64,000 bases of DNA from Arthrobacter sp. ES3-54. GTDB taxonomy: Bacteria; Actinomycetota; Actinomycetes; Actinomycetales; Micrococcaceae. Shown piece after piece: positions 8,343 to 16,715 of this stretch (positions are counted from its first letter, which is position 1; each line of letters begins with the position of its first letter). The position numbers and the translations under genes were made by a program. Where the stretch lies: contig NZ_JAQFIF010000006.1 of the NCBI RefSeq assembly GCF_029504395.1, forward strand, positions 220,698-284,697. Direction: 5' to 3'. Below the pieces are notes generated by a model. It made no database searches. It was given only the letters and a program-made list of their open reading frames with translations, and was not told the origin of the DNA.

Positions 8343-9562
8343 TTGCCGGCCTCCGTAGCGGTGGATGCGGCGTCGCGGGCCAGTTCGTCGGCGAGCATGG
8401 CTGACTGTTCCTTCAGCTGTGGGGTAGGGGTGGAGAAGACGTACTTGAAGAGGTCCTGCGGTTCCACCGGGACCTCTTCGCTGAGGCCTTCGCGCAGCTG
8501 CGTGGCAACTGCTTCGGCCTTGTCTGCGATCCTGGCGGCGCGGTCATCGTCCAGCAGGCCGCGGTCCGTCAGGTAGGTCTGCATCCGGCTCAGCGGATCC
8601 TTGGCCACCCATTCGGCGACTTCGCTGTCCTGCCGGTAGCGGGTGGCGTCGTCGGCGTTGGTGTGCGCCTGCATCCGGTAGGTGTGCGCCTCCACGAGCA
8701 GCGGGCCGGAACCTTCCCGGGCGAGCTTGACGGCCCGGCCCAGGACGGCGAGCAGGGCCACGACGTCGTTGCCGTCCACGCGTTCGCCGGCCATGCCGTA
8801 GCCCACGGCCTTGTGGGCCAGCGAGGGCGCAACCGACTGGTGCGCGAGCGGCACGGAGATCGCGTACTGGTTGTTCTGGACGAAGAAGACCACGGGCAGG
8901 TGGAAGACGGCGGCGAAGTTCAGGGCCTCGTGGAAGTCGCCTTCGCTGGTGGCGCCGTCGCCGCACATGGCCAAGACCACGGTGTCCTCGCCGCGCAGCT
9001 TGGCGGCGTGGGCAACGCCGACGCCGTGCAGCAGCTGGGTGGTCAGCGGGGTGCACTGGATGCCGACCTTGTTCTTGGCGGGATCGTAGCCGCCGTGCCA
9101 GTCGCCGCGGAAGAGCGTCATGGTCTGCACAGGGTCCACGCCGCGGGCCATGACGGCCACGGAGTCACGGTAGGTGGGGAACAGCCAGTCACCCTCGGCA
9201 AGGCACAGTGCGGCGGCAACCTGGCACGCCTCCTGGCCGTGGCTGGAGGGGTAGACGGCCATGCGGCCCTGCCGGACCAGCGCGGAGTTCTGGTCATTGA
9301 CGCGGCGGCCGACGACGAGCTGCTCGTAGGCGGCCAGCAGTTCGGCCTCGCTGGGCAGGCTGTATTCGTGCCCGGGCTGGGTGCCCTGTTCCGTGTGCGG
9401 ATTCAGGGTGCCGTCGGGGCCGACCATCTGGATCTGGTGGCGGGCCGGGAGCATGTAGTCCTCAACCGTGATGCCGAACTTGCTCACGGCATCACTGGCT
9501 GGATCTTGCTGTGCGACCTGCTGCGCGGGTCGCTGCGCAGCATGGTCTGCGGAGATCGTCAT
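8339..9562 (-). CDS. bkdA: 2-oxo acid dehydrogenase E1 component, alpha subunit
   Basis: 407 residues. The thiamine diphosphate motif is clear: GDGATSEGDFHEALN followed by FFVQNNQYAIS. The regions QEACQVAAALCL and TYRMQAHTNADDATRYR also match E1-alpha proteins. The N-terminal 35 residues are a polar Gln/Ala-rich extension. It starts at ATG 9562 with AGAAGGA upstream and is the first gene of the E1a-E1b-E2 operon. The 159-base gap to the divergent Lrp/AsnC-family regulator probably carries both promoters. Databases often label this type as pyruvate dehydrogenase E1-alpha; the neighbouring AsnC regulator favours branched-chain oxoacids. Confidence 0.92.
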   Translation of the reverse strand: MTISADHAAQRPAQQVAQQDPASDAVSKFGITVEDYMLPARHQIQMVGPDGTLNPHTEQGTQPGHEYSLPSEAELLAAYEQLVVGRRVNDQNSALVRQGRMAVYPSSHGQEACQVAAALCLAEGDWLFPTYRDSVAVMARGVDPVQTMTLFRGDWHGGYDPAKNKVGIQCTPLTTQLLHGVGVAHAAKLRGEDTVVLAMCGDGATSEGDFHEALNFAAVFHLPVVFFVQNNQYAISVPLAHQSVAPSLAHKAVGYGMAGERVDGNDVVALLAVLGRAVKLAREGSGPLLVEAHTYRMQAHTNADDATRYRQDSEVAEWVAKDPLSRMQTYLTDRGLLDDDRAARIADKAEAVATQLREGLSEEVPVEPQDLFKYVFSTPTPQLKEQSAMLADELARDAASTATEAGK

Positions 9563-9721
9563 TGGTCAATCCTTCTGTAGCCACTAATCTTTCCCAGTAT
9601 GCCGCCAGCCGCTGTTTCGTATCCACCTCCGCGGCAAACCGTGGAGAAGTCCACAAATTTGCCCTACTCTGGAAGACGAATCGTAAGTGTGAGCTGGATT
9701 ACCGGCGGGGGTTGTAGACGA

Positions 9722-10186
9722 ATGGCAGGGCTTGAGGCGGAGCAGGTGGCGGTGCCGCTGGACGATGTGGACCGGAACATCATTGCGGAGCTGACCCGGG
9801 ACGGCCGGATGTCCGTGACCCAGGTGGCCGAGAACGTCCACATTTCCCGCGCCCACGCGTACACCCGGATTGCCCGGCTCACCGGTGAAGGCGTCCTGAC
9901 CAAGTTCACCGCCCTGGTGGATCCCATCAAGGCCGGCTTGAAGTCGTCGGCCTACGTCACGCTGAAGGTGCGCCAGCATTCCTGGCGCGAGCTGCGCGAA
10001 CTCCTGCGCGCCATCCCGGAGGTCCATCACATCGCGCTGGTGGGCGGGGACTTCGATGTCATCCTGCTGGTGCGCGCTGTGGACAACATTGACCTTCGCC
10101 GGGTGATCTTCGACCAGCTGCAGTCCATGCCCGGCGTCCTGGACACCCAGACCTTCCTGGTGTTCGAAGACGTGGACACGCGCTAG
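9722..10186 (+). CDS. Lrp/AsnC-family transcriptional regulator (bkdR-like)
   Basis: 154 residues. An N-terminal winged helix-turn-helix (LDDVDRNIIAELTRDGRMSV to YTRIARLTGEGVL) is followed by a RAM-type ligand-binding domain (from about residue 70: SSAYVTLKVRQHSW to VLDTQTFLVFE). The start is set at ATG 9722, preceded by GGCGGGGG; the frame extends 41 codons upstream but that part is not protein-like. It is divergent from the 2-oxoacid dehydrogenase operon, the arrangement known for bkdR/bkd in pseudomonads and streptomycetes, so it most likely regulates that operon in response to branched-chain amino acids. Its stop codon shares a CTAG palindrome with the galU stop on the other strand. Confidence 0.9.
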   Translation: MAGLEAEQVAVPLDDVDRNIIAELTRDGRMSVTQVAENVHISRAHAYTRIARLTGEGVLTKFTALVDPIKAGLKSSAYVTLKVRQHSWRELRELLRAIPEVHHIALVGGDFDVILLVRAVDNIDLRRVIFDQLQSMPGVLDTQTFLVFEDVDTR

Positions 10187-11073
10187 CTCACGAACGCCTT
10201 CATCCAGGCCCGGAGCTCCTCGCCGAACTCCACCCGCTCGGCCGCGATCGAGATGACCGCCTTGAGGTAGCTGAGTTTGTCTCCGGTGTCGTACCGGCGG
10301 CCCCGGAAGACCACGCCGTAGACGCCGGCGCCCTCGCCGTCGGACACGGCAAGGGTCTGCAGCGCATCGGTGAGCTGGATTTCGCCGCCGCGGCCGGGCG
10401 GAGTGTCCTCCAGGACATCGAAAATCTCCGGATGCAGGACGTACCGGCCGATCACGGCCAGGTTCGACGGGGCATCGGCGATGGCGGGTTTCTCCACGAG
10501 CCGGTTGATCCGCACATGGTCCTGGCCCGGCACCACCGAAATGTCGGCGCAGCCGTAGGCACTGATTTCCACGGGATCCACCTCGATCAGGGCCACGACG
10601 GAGCCGCCGGTCCGGGCCTGGACGTCCATCATGGTGGTCAGCAGCTCGTCCCGCTCGTCGATCAGGTCATCGCCCAGCAGGACGGCGAAGGGTTCATAGC
10701 CCACGTGTTGGCGGGCGCAGAGGACCGCATGGCCGAGCCCTTTGGGGTCGCCCTGGCGCACATAGTGCAGCGGGCCCAGGCGGGAAGCGTGGCGGACGGC
10801 CTCCAGCCTGTCGAAATCACCCTTGAGTTCAAGGGCGTGCTCCAGCGAAGGCTCGCGATCGAAGTGGTCCTCCAGCGCACGCTTCTGGCGCCCGGTAACC
10901 ATCAGCAGATCCGTCAGCCCGGCCCGGACGGCTTCTTCTACGACGTATTGGATGGCCGGCTGGTCGACCACCGGCAGCATTTCCTTGGGCATTGCCTTTG
11001 TGGCCGGCAGGAAGCGCGTTCCCAGCCCCGCCGCGGGTATGACAGCTTTAGTTACAGATCTCCCCAGACTCAT
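10183..11073 (-). CDS. galU: UTP-glucose-1-phosphate uridylyltransferase
   Basis: 296 residues, the normal length for bacterial GalU. It begins with the nucleotidyltransferase motif AVIPAAGLGTRFLPATKAMPKE, then QPAIQYVVEEAVRAG, LLGDDLIDE and LVEKPAI, all characteristic of GalU. The enzyme makes UDP-glucose from UTP and glucose 1-phosphate for cell envelope polysaccharides and trehalose or glycolipid synthesis. It converges on the AsnC-type regulator with a 4-base overlap of stop codons. No operon partner is evident. Confidence 0.95.
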   Translation of the reverse strand: MSLGRSVTKAVIPAAGLGTRFLPATKAMPKEMLPVVDQPAIQYVVEEAVRAGLTDLLMVTGRQKRALEDHFDREPSLEHALELKGDFDRLEAVRHASRLGPLHYVRQGDPKGLGHAVLCARQHVGYEPFAVLLGDDLIDERDELLTTMMDVQARTGGSVVALIEVDPVEISAYGCADISVVPGQDHVRINRLVEKPAIADAPSNLAVIGRYVLHPEIFDVLEDTPPGRGGEIQLTDALQTLAVSDGEGAGVYGVVFRGRRYDTGDKLSYLKAVISIAAERVEFGEELRAWMKAFVS

Positions 11074-11170
11074 AACCGAACTTTACAAGCGGGTTACGGA
11101 AATGAGAATGCTTCGGGGCAAAGACGAGTACCCGGGCAACGCGTTTCCGCGTACCCCGCCGGGCCGCCTG

Positions 11171-11950
11171 TCAGCCCTTGAAAACCGGGCTGCGCTTCTC
11201 CTGGAAGGCGCGGAAACCCTCGGCGTAGTCCTCGCTCTTGCACAGCCGTGCCTGCTCTGCGTTTTCCTCTTCCATGGCCTCCCACAGCCCCAGCCGCTGG
11301 TCCCGGATGTGCGCCACGAGCTCCTTGCTGGCCCTGAACGCACCGGTGGCGCCGGTGGCAACGCCGGCCACGATGGCCCGGGTGTTCTCCAGCAGTTCCG
11401 CCGCGGGCATGGCTCGGCTGAACAGGCCCTGCGCCACGGCGTCGGCGCCGCTCATGAGCTCCGCAGTGTAGATCAGGTCCAGGGTCCGGTGCATGCCAAG
11501 GCGCTCGGTGAAATACCAGTGCCCGCCGGAATCGAGGGTGGCGCCGAGCTTGGCGAACGGTGAGCCGAACTTGGCATTCTCCGCCACGTAGACCACATCC
11601 GTGGCCAGCAGCAGGCCCAGCCCCACACCGAGGCAAGCGCCCTGCGCCGCGGCGAACGTGGGCGCGGGGAAAGCGCTCATTTTCTTGAGCAGCGGCTGGA
11701 CGAGCCCGCCCAGGTACGCCTGCGCGTCGTCGCTCTCCGGGGTCACGCCGGCAATGTCCCGGCCGGCGCAGAAGGCGCGACCCTCGCCGCGGAGCAGCAG
11801 TGCGCGGACCTCGCCGCGCGCGGCGGCGTCAGCGGCGTCGTCGTACGCCCGGGACAAATCCGCGAGTGCCTGCTCGTCGAGGGAGTTCAGCTTGTGCGGG
11901 GCATCGAGTACGACCTCGGCAACGCCGTCGGCGATGGACAGGGAAATCAT
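11171..11950 (-). CDS. paaG: Enoyl-CoA hydratase/isomerase family, probable PaaG
   Basis: 259 residues of the crotonase fold: LLLRGEGRAFCAGRDI forms the first half of the oxyanion hole and QGACLGVGLGLLLATD the second. The segment LGATLDSGGHWYFTERLGM is where the isomerase-type PaaG places its acidic residue. It follows paaE by 39 bases in the same direction, at the end of the paaABCDE operon, which suggests the ring 1,2-epoxyphenylacetyl-CoA isomerase that produces oxepin-CoA. The ATG is preceded by AAGGAGC. PaaF-type hydratase function is less likely because a separate candidate lies in the paaJ operon at 50488-51303. Confidence 0.82.
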   Translation of the reverse strand: MISLSIADGVAEVVLDAPHKLNSLDEQALADLSRAYDDAADAAARGEVRALLLRGEGRAFCAGRDIAGVTPESDDAQAYLGGLVQPLLKKMSAFPAPTFAAAQGACLGVGLGLLLATDVVYVAENAKFGSPFAKLGATLDSGGHWYFTERLGMHRTLDLIYTAELMSGADAVAQGLFSRAMPAAELLENTRAIVAGVATGATGAFRASKELVAHIRDQRLGLWEAMEEENAEQARLCKSEDYAEGFRAFQEKRSPVFKG

Positions 11951-11989
11951 GGGGCTCCTTGGATTCGAAAAGGCGGGCGCCGAAAAAAC

Positions 11990-13228
11990 CTAGACGTCGA
12001 AGTCGACCGTGACTTCCGGTGTGGTGGGGTGGGACTGGCAGGTCAGAACGTAGCCCTTGTCGAGCTCGTCCTGCTCCAGGGCGTAGTTCTCGTCCATGCT
12101 GACATTGCCGCTGACCAGCTTGGCCCGGCAGGTGCCGCAGACGCCGCCGGCGCAGGCGAACGGCACGTCGGGGCGGACGCGGAGGGCTGCGTTGAGGATG
12201 GATTCGCGGGCGTGGGTGGGGCTCGCCACTTCGCCCTGCAGGCCGTCCAGCTTGAACGTGATCTTGTAGGTCTCTTTGGATTCGTCCGCGACCACAGGCC
12301 GGCCAATGTTGCCCTCCGGGCGGTCCGGCTTGCCGGAGGTGAACAGTTCAAAGCGGACGTGCTCCGGGGCGACGCCGCGCGCGGCGAGGGTGTCCCGGCA
12401 CAGCTGGACGAGTTCGAACGGGCCGCAGAGGAACCATTCGTCGACGTCGTCAGCGTGGATGGCGGTGCCCAGCAGCGCCTGCAGCTTTTCGGCGTCAATC
12501 CTGCCGCTGAGAAGCGGCGCGATCCGCTGTTCACGCGAGAGCACGTGGTGCAGCGCCAGCCGGGCCGGGTATTTGTCCTTCAGGTCCGCGAGTTCTTCGA
12601 GGAACATCACGTCCATGGCGGCCTTGTTGGCGTAGATGAGGTCGAAGCGGGTCTCCGGGTGGGCCGCCAGCAGGGTGCGGGCGATGGCGATCACGGGGGT
12701 GATGCCGGAGCCTGCGGCGATCGCCACGAACGAGCCGGGCTCCCCCGCCAGTTCGGTGGCCATCTCCTGCGGATGGTTCATGGAGTTCATGACGTTCTGC
12801 TCCACGGACTTGCCGTCGCGGCCGTGCTTGGAGACAAAGGCACCCATGGGGCTCATGACGTCCAGCACGTCCCCGGCCCTGAGTTCGGCGTTGGCCCACG
12901 TGGAGAACAGGCCCCCGAGGTCCTTCTTGATGGCCACCCGGATTTCGCTGCTGCCGTCCGCGAAACTGCGCGGTTCGGCGCAGATCGAGTAGCTGCGGCG
13001 GATCTCGTGCGGCTGCCCGTCGGCGTCGGGCAGGGTGGTGCGCAGCGCGACGTACTGGCCCGGCAGGTAGTCGAACTGTCCGGCGAGCTCGGCCGGGACC
13101 CCGAACGTCACCTCGATGGCGTCGTCGGTGAGCCGGCGGACCTCGTCCACCGTCAGGGAGTGGAAGGACGCACGACGGCGGCCGGTGGCTGCGGCCGACT
13201 CCGCGGCGGTCTGGCGGACAACCTTCAT
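11990..13228 (-). CDS. paaE: Phenylacetyl-CoA 1,2-epoxidase reductase subunit
   Basis: 412 residues. The N-terminal half is a ferredoxin-NADP reductase-like module: FAD motif IRRSYSIC and NAD(P)-binding region FVAIAAGSGITPVIAIAR. The C-terminus is a plant-type 2Fe-2S ferredoxin with CAGGVCGTCRAKL plus a downstream Cys in LTCQSHP. PaaE passes electrons from NADPH to the PaaA di-iron centre. About 20 extra N-terminal residues precede the core. It is the last epoxidase gene, 15 bases after paaD, and its ATG is preceded by AACAGGTG. Confidence 0.96.
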   Translation of the reverse strand: MKVVRQTAAESAAATGRRRASFHSLTVDEVRRLTDDAIEVTFGVPAELAGQFDYLPGQYVALRTTLPDADGQPHEIRRSYSICAEPRSFADGSSEIRVAIKKDLGGLFSTWANAELRAGDVLDVMSPMGAFVSKHGRDGKSVEQNVMNSMNHPQEMATELAGEPGSFVAIAAGSGITPVIAIARTLLAAHPETRFDLIYANKAAMDVMFLEELADLKDKYPARLALHHVLSREQRIAPLLSGRIDAEKLQALLGTAIHADDVDEWFLCGPFELVQLCRDTLAARGVAPEHVRFELFTSGKPDRPEGNIGRPVVADESKETYKITFKLDGLQGEVASPTHARESILNAALRVRPDVPFACAGGVCGTCRAKLVSGNVSMDENYALEQDELDKGYVLTCQSHPTTPEVTVDFDV

Positions 13229-13243
13229 GGAGGCACCTGTTCC

Positions 13244-13804
13244 TTACAAAACTTTGAAGTAGTCGAACGGTTCCTTGCAGTCCTGGCACACGTAGAGGGC
13301 CTTGCAGGAGGTGGAACCGAAACGGGTGAGTTCTTTGGTGTTCAGCGATGAGCACTGGGGACATTTGACGGCGAGCGCGAGCCGGACCGGGCCGGTGTGC
13401 CGGACTGCCGAGTGGCCCGACGGCGGGGCGATCCCGTACTGCTCCAGCTTGGCCCTGCCGTCCTCGCTCATCCAGTCGGTGGTCCAGGCCGGAGAGAGGA
13501 CTAGTTCGACCCTCACGCTCGGGTACCCCGCGCGGTTGAAAGCCGCGGTGAGGTCATCCCGGATGGCGTCCATGGCGGGGCACCCCGAGTACGTCGGGGT
13601 GATGGTGACCTGGACGGCGGGAACCATCCCGCCGTCGTCGTAGAGCTGGACATCGCGCAGGATGCCGAGGTCCGCAATGCTGAGGACCGGGATTTCGGGG
13701 TCGCACACTGTGGCAGCCACCGCCCAGGCTTTCTCCTGGGCGGTGTTGCCCTTGGCGGCGTTGCGGCGCTCGGCGGTTTCCGGATCGGAGACAAACATTT
13801 CCAT
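13244..13804 (-). CDS. paaD: Phenylacetyl-CoA epoxidase Fe-S assembly protein
   Basis: 186 residues. The N-terminal MIP18/DUF59 domain carries VCDPEIPVLSIADLGI and TPTYSGCPAMDAI, and the C-terminus has a zinc-ribbon-like region with two CxxC pairs (KCPQCSS and VCQDCKE). PaaD is required for epoxidase maturation, probably for iron-sulfur or di-iron centre assembly. The start at ATG 13804 lies 5 bases after the paaC stop; the ATG two codons downstream is an alternative. Confidence 0.95.
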   Translation of the reverse strand: MEMFVSDPETAERRNAAKGNTAQEKAWAVAATVCDPEIPVLSIADLGILRDVQLYDDGGMVPAVQVTITPTYSGCPAMDAIRDDLTAAFNRAGYPSVRVELVLSPAWTTDWMSEDGRAKLEQYGIAPPSGHSAVRHTGPVRLALAVKCPQCSSLNTKELTRFGSTSCKALYVCQDCKEPFDYFKVL

Positions 13805-13809
13805 GGTGC

Positions 13810-14724
13810 CTACCAGCTGGCTCCGGGGTACTCGCGGGCGAGCACCTGCATCTCGGCGAGGATGTAGCCGAGGTGTTCGGAGTGCAGGCCGCGGCGGCCC
13901 CCGCCCGGTGTCGGCTGCACGTTCGGGACCTCGAGTTCGGCTTCGGCCAGGACCTCGCCGGTGAGCCGGTCGAAGTCCTCGCGCAGGCTCGAGGGCTGGG
14001 GCGCGGCGCCGGCTTCGCTGAGGCGTCCGGTAAGTTCGTCGTCGCGGAACAGCTCATCAACGTAGGGCCAGATGACTTTGAACGCGTGGATCATGCGCCG
14101 GCGTGATTCGTCGGTGCCGAGGGCCAGGCGCAGGACCCACTGGGCGCTGTGGTCCCGGTGGTAGTCCACTTCCTTGACCGCCTTGGCGGCGATGCCGGCC
14201 AGGGTGGAGTCGGTGGAGGACGTCAGCCGGCGGTAGAGCTCGAACTGGTAGTAGCTGACCACGAACTGCCGGGCAATGGTGACGGCGAAGTCCCCGTTCG
14301 GCTGTTCGAAGAGCGCCGCCGAGCGGAACTCGTGCTCGCGGCGGAGGTAGGCGAGATCGTCTTCGCTGCGCCCGTCCAGTCCGCCGGCGTAGCTGAGGAG
14401 GGACCGGGCATGGCCGAGTTCGTCCAGGGCGATGTTGCCGAGGGCGACGTCCTCTTCGAGCTCCGGCGCGCGGGAGATCCAGTGGCCCAGGCGCTGGGCC
14501 AGGATCAGGGCGTCGTCGCCCAGGCGCAGGGCGAACTCGGCGACGTCTTCGCTCGGCTTCGCGGCGCCGCGACTGACGGCCAGCGCGATGTCTTCCGGGC
14601 GGAGGGCGTTGCCGGGGGTGATGCGGGTGGCGCTGGCTCCGCTGTCCCCGGCGGCGCCGGATACGCCGACGGAGATGTCGCCGTGGCCGCCGTCGTGCAT
14701 GTCTGTTTCAGGAGTAGTGCTCAC
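13810..14724 (-). CDS. paaC: Phenylacetyl-CoA epoxidase structural subunit
   Basis: 304 residues, about 50 longer than the Escherichia coli protein because of a Gly/Ser-rich N-terminal extension (residues 1-50). The ferritin-like core is recognisable from EDVALGNIALDELGHARSLL, ARQFVVSYYQFELYR and EVDYHRDHSAQWVLRL. PaaC is the catalytically inactive partner that stabilises PaaA. The start is a GTG at 14724 overlapping the paaB stop by 4 bases (GTGA). Confidence 0.95.
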   Translation of the reverse strand: MSTTPETDMHDGGHGDISVGVSGAAGDSGASATRITPGNALRPEDIALAVSRGAAKPSEDVAEFALRLGDDALILAQRLGHWISRAPELEEDVALGNIALDELGHARSLLSYAGGLDGRSEDDLAYLRREHEFRSAALFEQPNGDFAVTIARQFVVSYYQFELYRRLTSSTDSTLAGIAAKAVKEVDYHRDHSAQWVLRLALGTDESRRRMIHAFKVIWPYVDELFRDDELTGRLSEAGAAPQPSSLREDFDRLTGEVLAEAELEVPNVQPTPGGGRRGLHSEHLGYILAEMQVLAREYPGASW

Positions 14725-15140
14725 AGGTGCTTCACGCCCTCACTCTTGGTGTAGTACGTGGCGTGGCGGTAGTCCTTGCCCTGGGGGGATTCAAAGAAGG
14801 AACCTTTGGAATCGGGGTCGCTGGAGGCGATGGCCTCGGCCGGGACCACCCAGATGGACACCCCTTCGTTGCGGCGGGTGTAGAGGTCCCGGGCGTTGCG
14901 CAGGGCCATGGCCGCGTCGGGTGCGTGCAGGGATCCTGCGTGGACGTGGGACAGGCCGCGGCTGGAGCGGACAAATACTTCCCAGATGGGCCAGACGTTG
15001 CCTGTTACGCCGGTCGGGCGGATCTCGGCGGCTGCGGCCGCGTTCGTCCGGTCTGCTGACTGATCTTCCGCCTTGTCAATGGAGCGGGAGCCGCTGTCTG
15101 CAGTACTTGCCGGGAACTCCGGGTTGCCGTGGGGGGTCAT
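14721..15140 (-). CDS. paaB: Phenylacetyl-CoA epoxidase subunit PaaB with N-terminal extension
   Basis: 139 residues. The C-terminal 95 residues match Paa[23 protein letters not shown], then [21 protein letters not shown]. Ahead of it are about 45 polar residues (Ser, Asp, Ala-rich) not found in classical PaaB proteins of about 95 residues. The start at 15140 is fixed by a 4-base ATGA overlap with the paaA stop; the next plausible start would lie inside the conserved core. PaaB is a small structural subunit thought to bridge PaaAC heterodimers. Confidence 0.93.
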   Translation of the reverse strand: MTPHGNPEFPASTADSGSRSIDKAEDQSADRTNAAAAAEIRPTGVTGNVWPIWEVFVRSSRGLSHVHAGSLHAPDAAMALRNARDLYTRRNEGVSIWVVPAEAIASSDPDSKGSFFESPQGKDYRHATYYTKSEGVKHL

Positions 15141-16168
15141 GCTGCAAATTCCTTCTCTGCTTGCTTCTTGGCCTGCTTTTCCGCGTATGCGGCTGCGGCT
15201 TCGCGCACCCACGCGCCGTTCTGGTGTGCCTCGCGGCGCCGTTCCAGGCGCTGGGCGTTGCAGGGGCCGCGGCCGGCCAGGACTTCATGGAATTCGGCCC
15301 AGTCCAGCGGCCCGTGCTCCCACTTCTTGGTTTCCTCGTTGAACCGGATGTCCTTGTCAGGCAGCGTCAGGCCGAGGACCTTGACCTGCTCCATCATCAT
15401 GCCGACAAACCGGTTGCGGAGTTCGTCATTGCTGAATCGCTTGATGTTCCAGGCCATGGACTGCTTGGAGTTGGGCGAGTCGTCATCCGGGGGCCCAAAC
15501 ATCATCAGGGCCGGGGCATACCAGCGGTTCACCGCGTCCTGCGCCATCTGCTTCTGTTCGGGGGTGCCGTGGGAGAGTTCCAGCAGAATCTCAAAGCCCT
15601 GGCGCTGGTGGAAGGACTCTTCCTTGCACACCCGGACCATGGCCCGGCCGTAGGGGCCGAAGGATGCGCGGCAGAGCGGCACCTGGTTGGCGATCGCGGC
15701 GCCGTCGACCATCCAGCCGATGGCACCCATGTCGGCCCAGGTGCGGGCCGGGTAGTTGAAGATGGAGGAGTACTTGGCCTTGCCGTCCATCAGGTCCTGC
15801 ATCATCTGATCACGCGGCTGGCCGAGGGTTTCGGCGGCGGAGTAGAGATAGAGTCCGTGGCCGGCCTCGTCCTGGACCTTGGCCATGAGGATGGCCTTGC
15901 GCTTCAGGCTCGGGGCGCGCGAGATCCAGTTGGCCTCGGGCTGCATGCCAATGATCTCCGAGTGGGCATGTTGGGAGATCTGGCGCAGGAGCGTTTTGCG
16001 GTAGGCCGGGGGCATCCAGTCACGCGGCTCGATCCGGGAATCCTCCGCCATGACCTTGTCGAAGTATGCCTGGCCCTCGGCGTCGCGCCGGGCCGCGTCC
16101 TCGGGGCTCGGTTCATGCCGTACCGGCGATGGCTCGGCGGGCACTGACTGCAGGGTCTGCGATGCCAT
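15137..16168 (-). CDS. paaA: Phenylacetyl-CoA 1,2-epoxidase catalytic subunit
   Basis: 343 residues, the di-iron oxygenase subunit that epoxidises the ring of phenylacetyl-CoA. Metal-ligand helices are visible as [18 protein letters not shown] and [16 protein letters not shown] (E-x2-H type motifs). [23 protein letters not shown] near the C-terminus is a highly conserved PaaA stretch. It is the first gene of a tightly overlapping operon paaABCDE-paaG. A PaaR-type inverted repeat lies 31 bases upstream of its ATG. Confidence 0.97.
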   Translation of the reverse strand: MASQTLQSVPAEPSPVRHEPSPEDAARRDAEGQAYFDKVMAEDSRIEPRDWMPPAYRKTLLRQISQHAHSEIIGMQPEANWISRAPSLKRKAILMAKVQDEAGHGLYLYSAAETLGQPRDQMMQDLMDGKAKYSSIFNYPARTWADMGAIGWMVDGAAIANQVPLCRASFGPYGRAMVRVCKEESFHQRQGFEILLELSHGTPEQKQMAQDAVNRWYAPALMMFGPPDDDSPNSKQSMAWNIKRFSNDELRNRFVGMMMEQVKVLGLTLPDKDIRFNEETKKWEHGPLDWAEFHEVLAGRGPCNAQRLERRREAHQNGAWVREAAAAYAEKQAKKQAEKEFAA

Positions 16169-16198
16169 GGTTGCTCCTAATGAATTTCCGATAAATAA

Positions 16199-16220
16199 TT
16201 ACCGACCGTTCGTTCAGGAT
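16199..16220. promoter_or_regulatory. Putative PaaR operator upstream of paaA
   Basis: The sequence contains ACCGACCGTTCGTT preceded by TT, matching one half exactly and the other half partly with the inverted repeat found upstream of the other paa units in this window. It fits the published actinobacterial PaaR core ACCGnnCGnnCGGT with one mismatch. It lies 31 bases upstream of the paaA start, where a repressor would block transcription. Confidence 0.75.
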
Positions 16221-16315
16221 ATGCGGAAGGCGCGAGATGCGTCAAGGACAAAGGTTTGCGGGTCAACCGCCGCGCCAGGACGTCTATACCTAGAGCTACT
16301 ATGTTTGATACCTTT

Positions 16316-16341
16316 CAGTCCTACGTATCAGTCCTAGGTAT
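16316..16341. promoter_or_regulatory. Tandem 13-bp direct repeats, candidate PadR operator
   Basis: CAGTCCTACGTAT and CAGTCCTAGGTAT lie directly head to tail, ending one base before the AGGAGG ribosome binding site of the padR gene. An upstream ATACC and the AGGTAT at the end also form a wider inverted repeat. The position suggests an autoregulatory binding site for the PadR protein. Confidence 0.5.
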
Positions 16342-16352
16342 TAGGAGGCGCA

Positions 16353-16715
16353 GTGCGCATTGATAAGGACCTGGTCGCCGCTTCAGCCACTCCTCTTGTG
16401 CTGGGCATCTTGGCGGACGGCGACCTGTACGGCTACGCAATCCTCAAGCGAGTGAGTGAGCTCTCGGGCGGCGGTATGCAGTGGACCGACGGAATGCTCT
16501 ATCCGCTGCTGCACCGACTCGAGCGGCTCGGTTACGTGTCCTCGCTGTGGGGTACGTCCGACGCCGGGCGCCGGCGCAAGCACTACACCATCACGCCGGC
16601 GGGCCGGGACGCCCTCGCCGACCGCCAGGAGCAGTGGACCGTCGTCGCAGACGCGCTGCGCCAGGTGTGGCAGACAACTCAAGGGCCGGCTGCCGCGACT
16701 GAGGGGTGGGCGTGA
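16353..16715 (+). CDS. PadR-family transcriptional regulator
   Basis: 120 residues. The winged helix is clear: PLVLGILADGDLYGYAILKRV, then WTDGMLYPLLHRLERLGYV and RRRKHYTITPAGRDAL. PadR regulators are dimeric repressors that usually control their own operon. The GTG start is preceded by a full AGGAGG at 5 bases. It is translationally coupled to the following membrane protein gene (TGATG overlap), a common PadR plus permease-prefix pairing. Confidence 0.93.
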   Translation: MRIDKDLVAASATPLVLGILADGDLYGYAILKRVSELSGGGMQWTDGMLYPLLHRLERLGYVSSLWGTSDAGRRRKHYTITPAGRDALADRQEQWTVVADALRQVWQTTQGPAAATEGWA

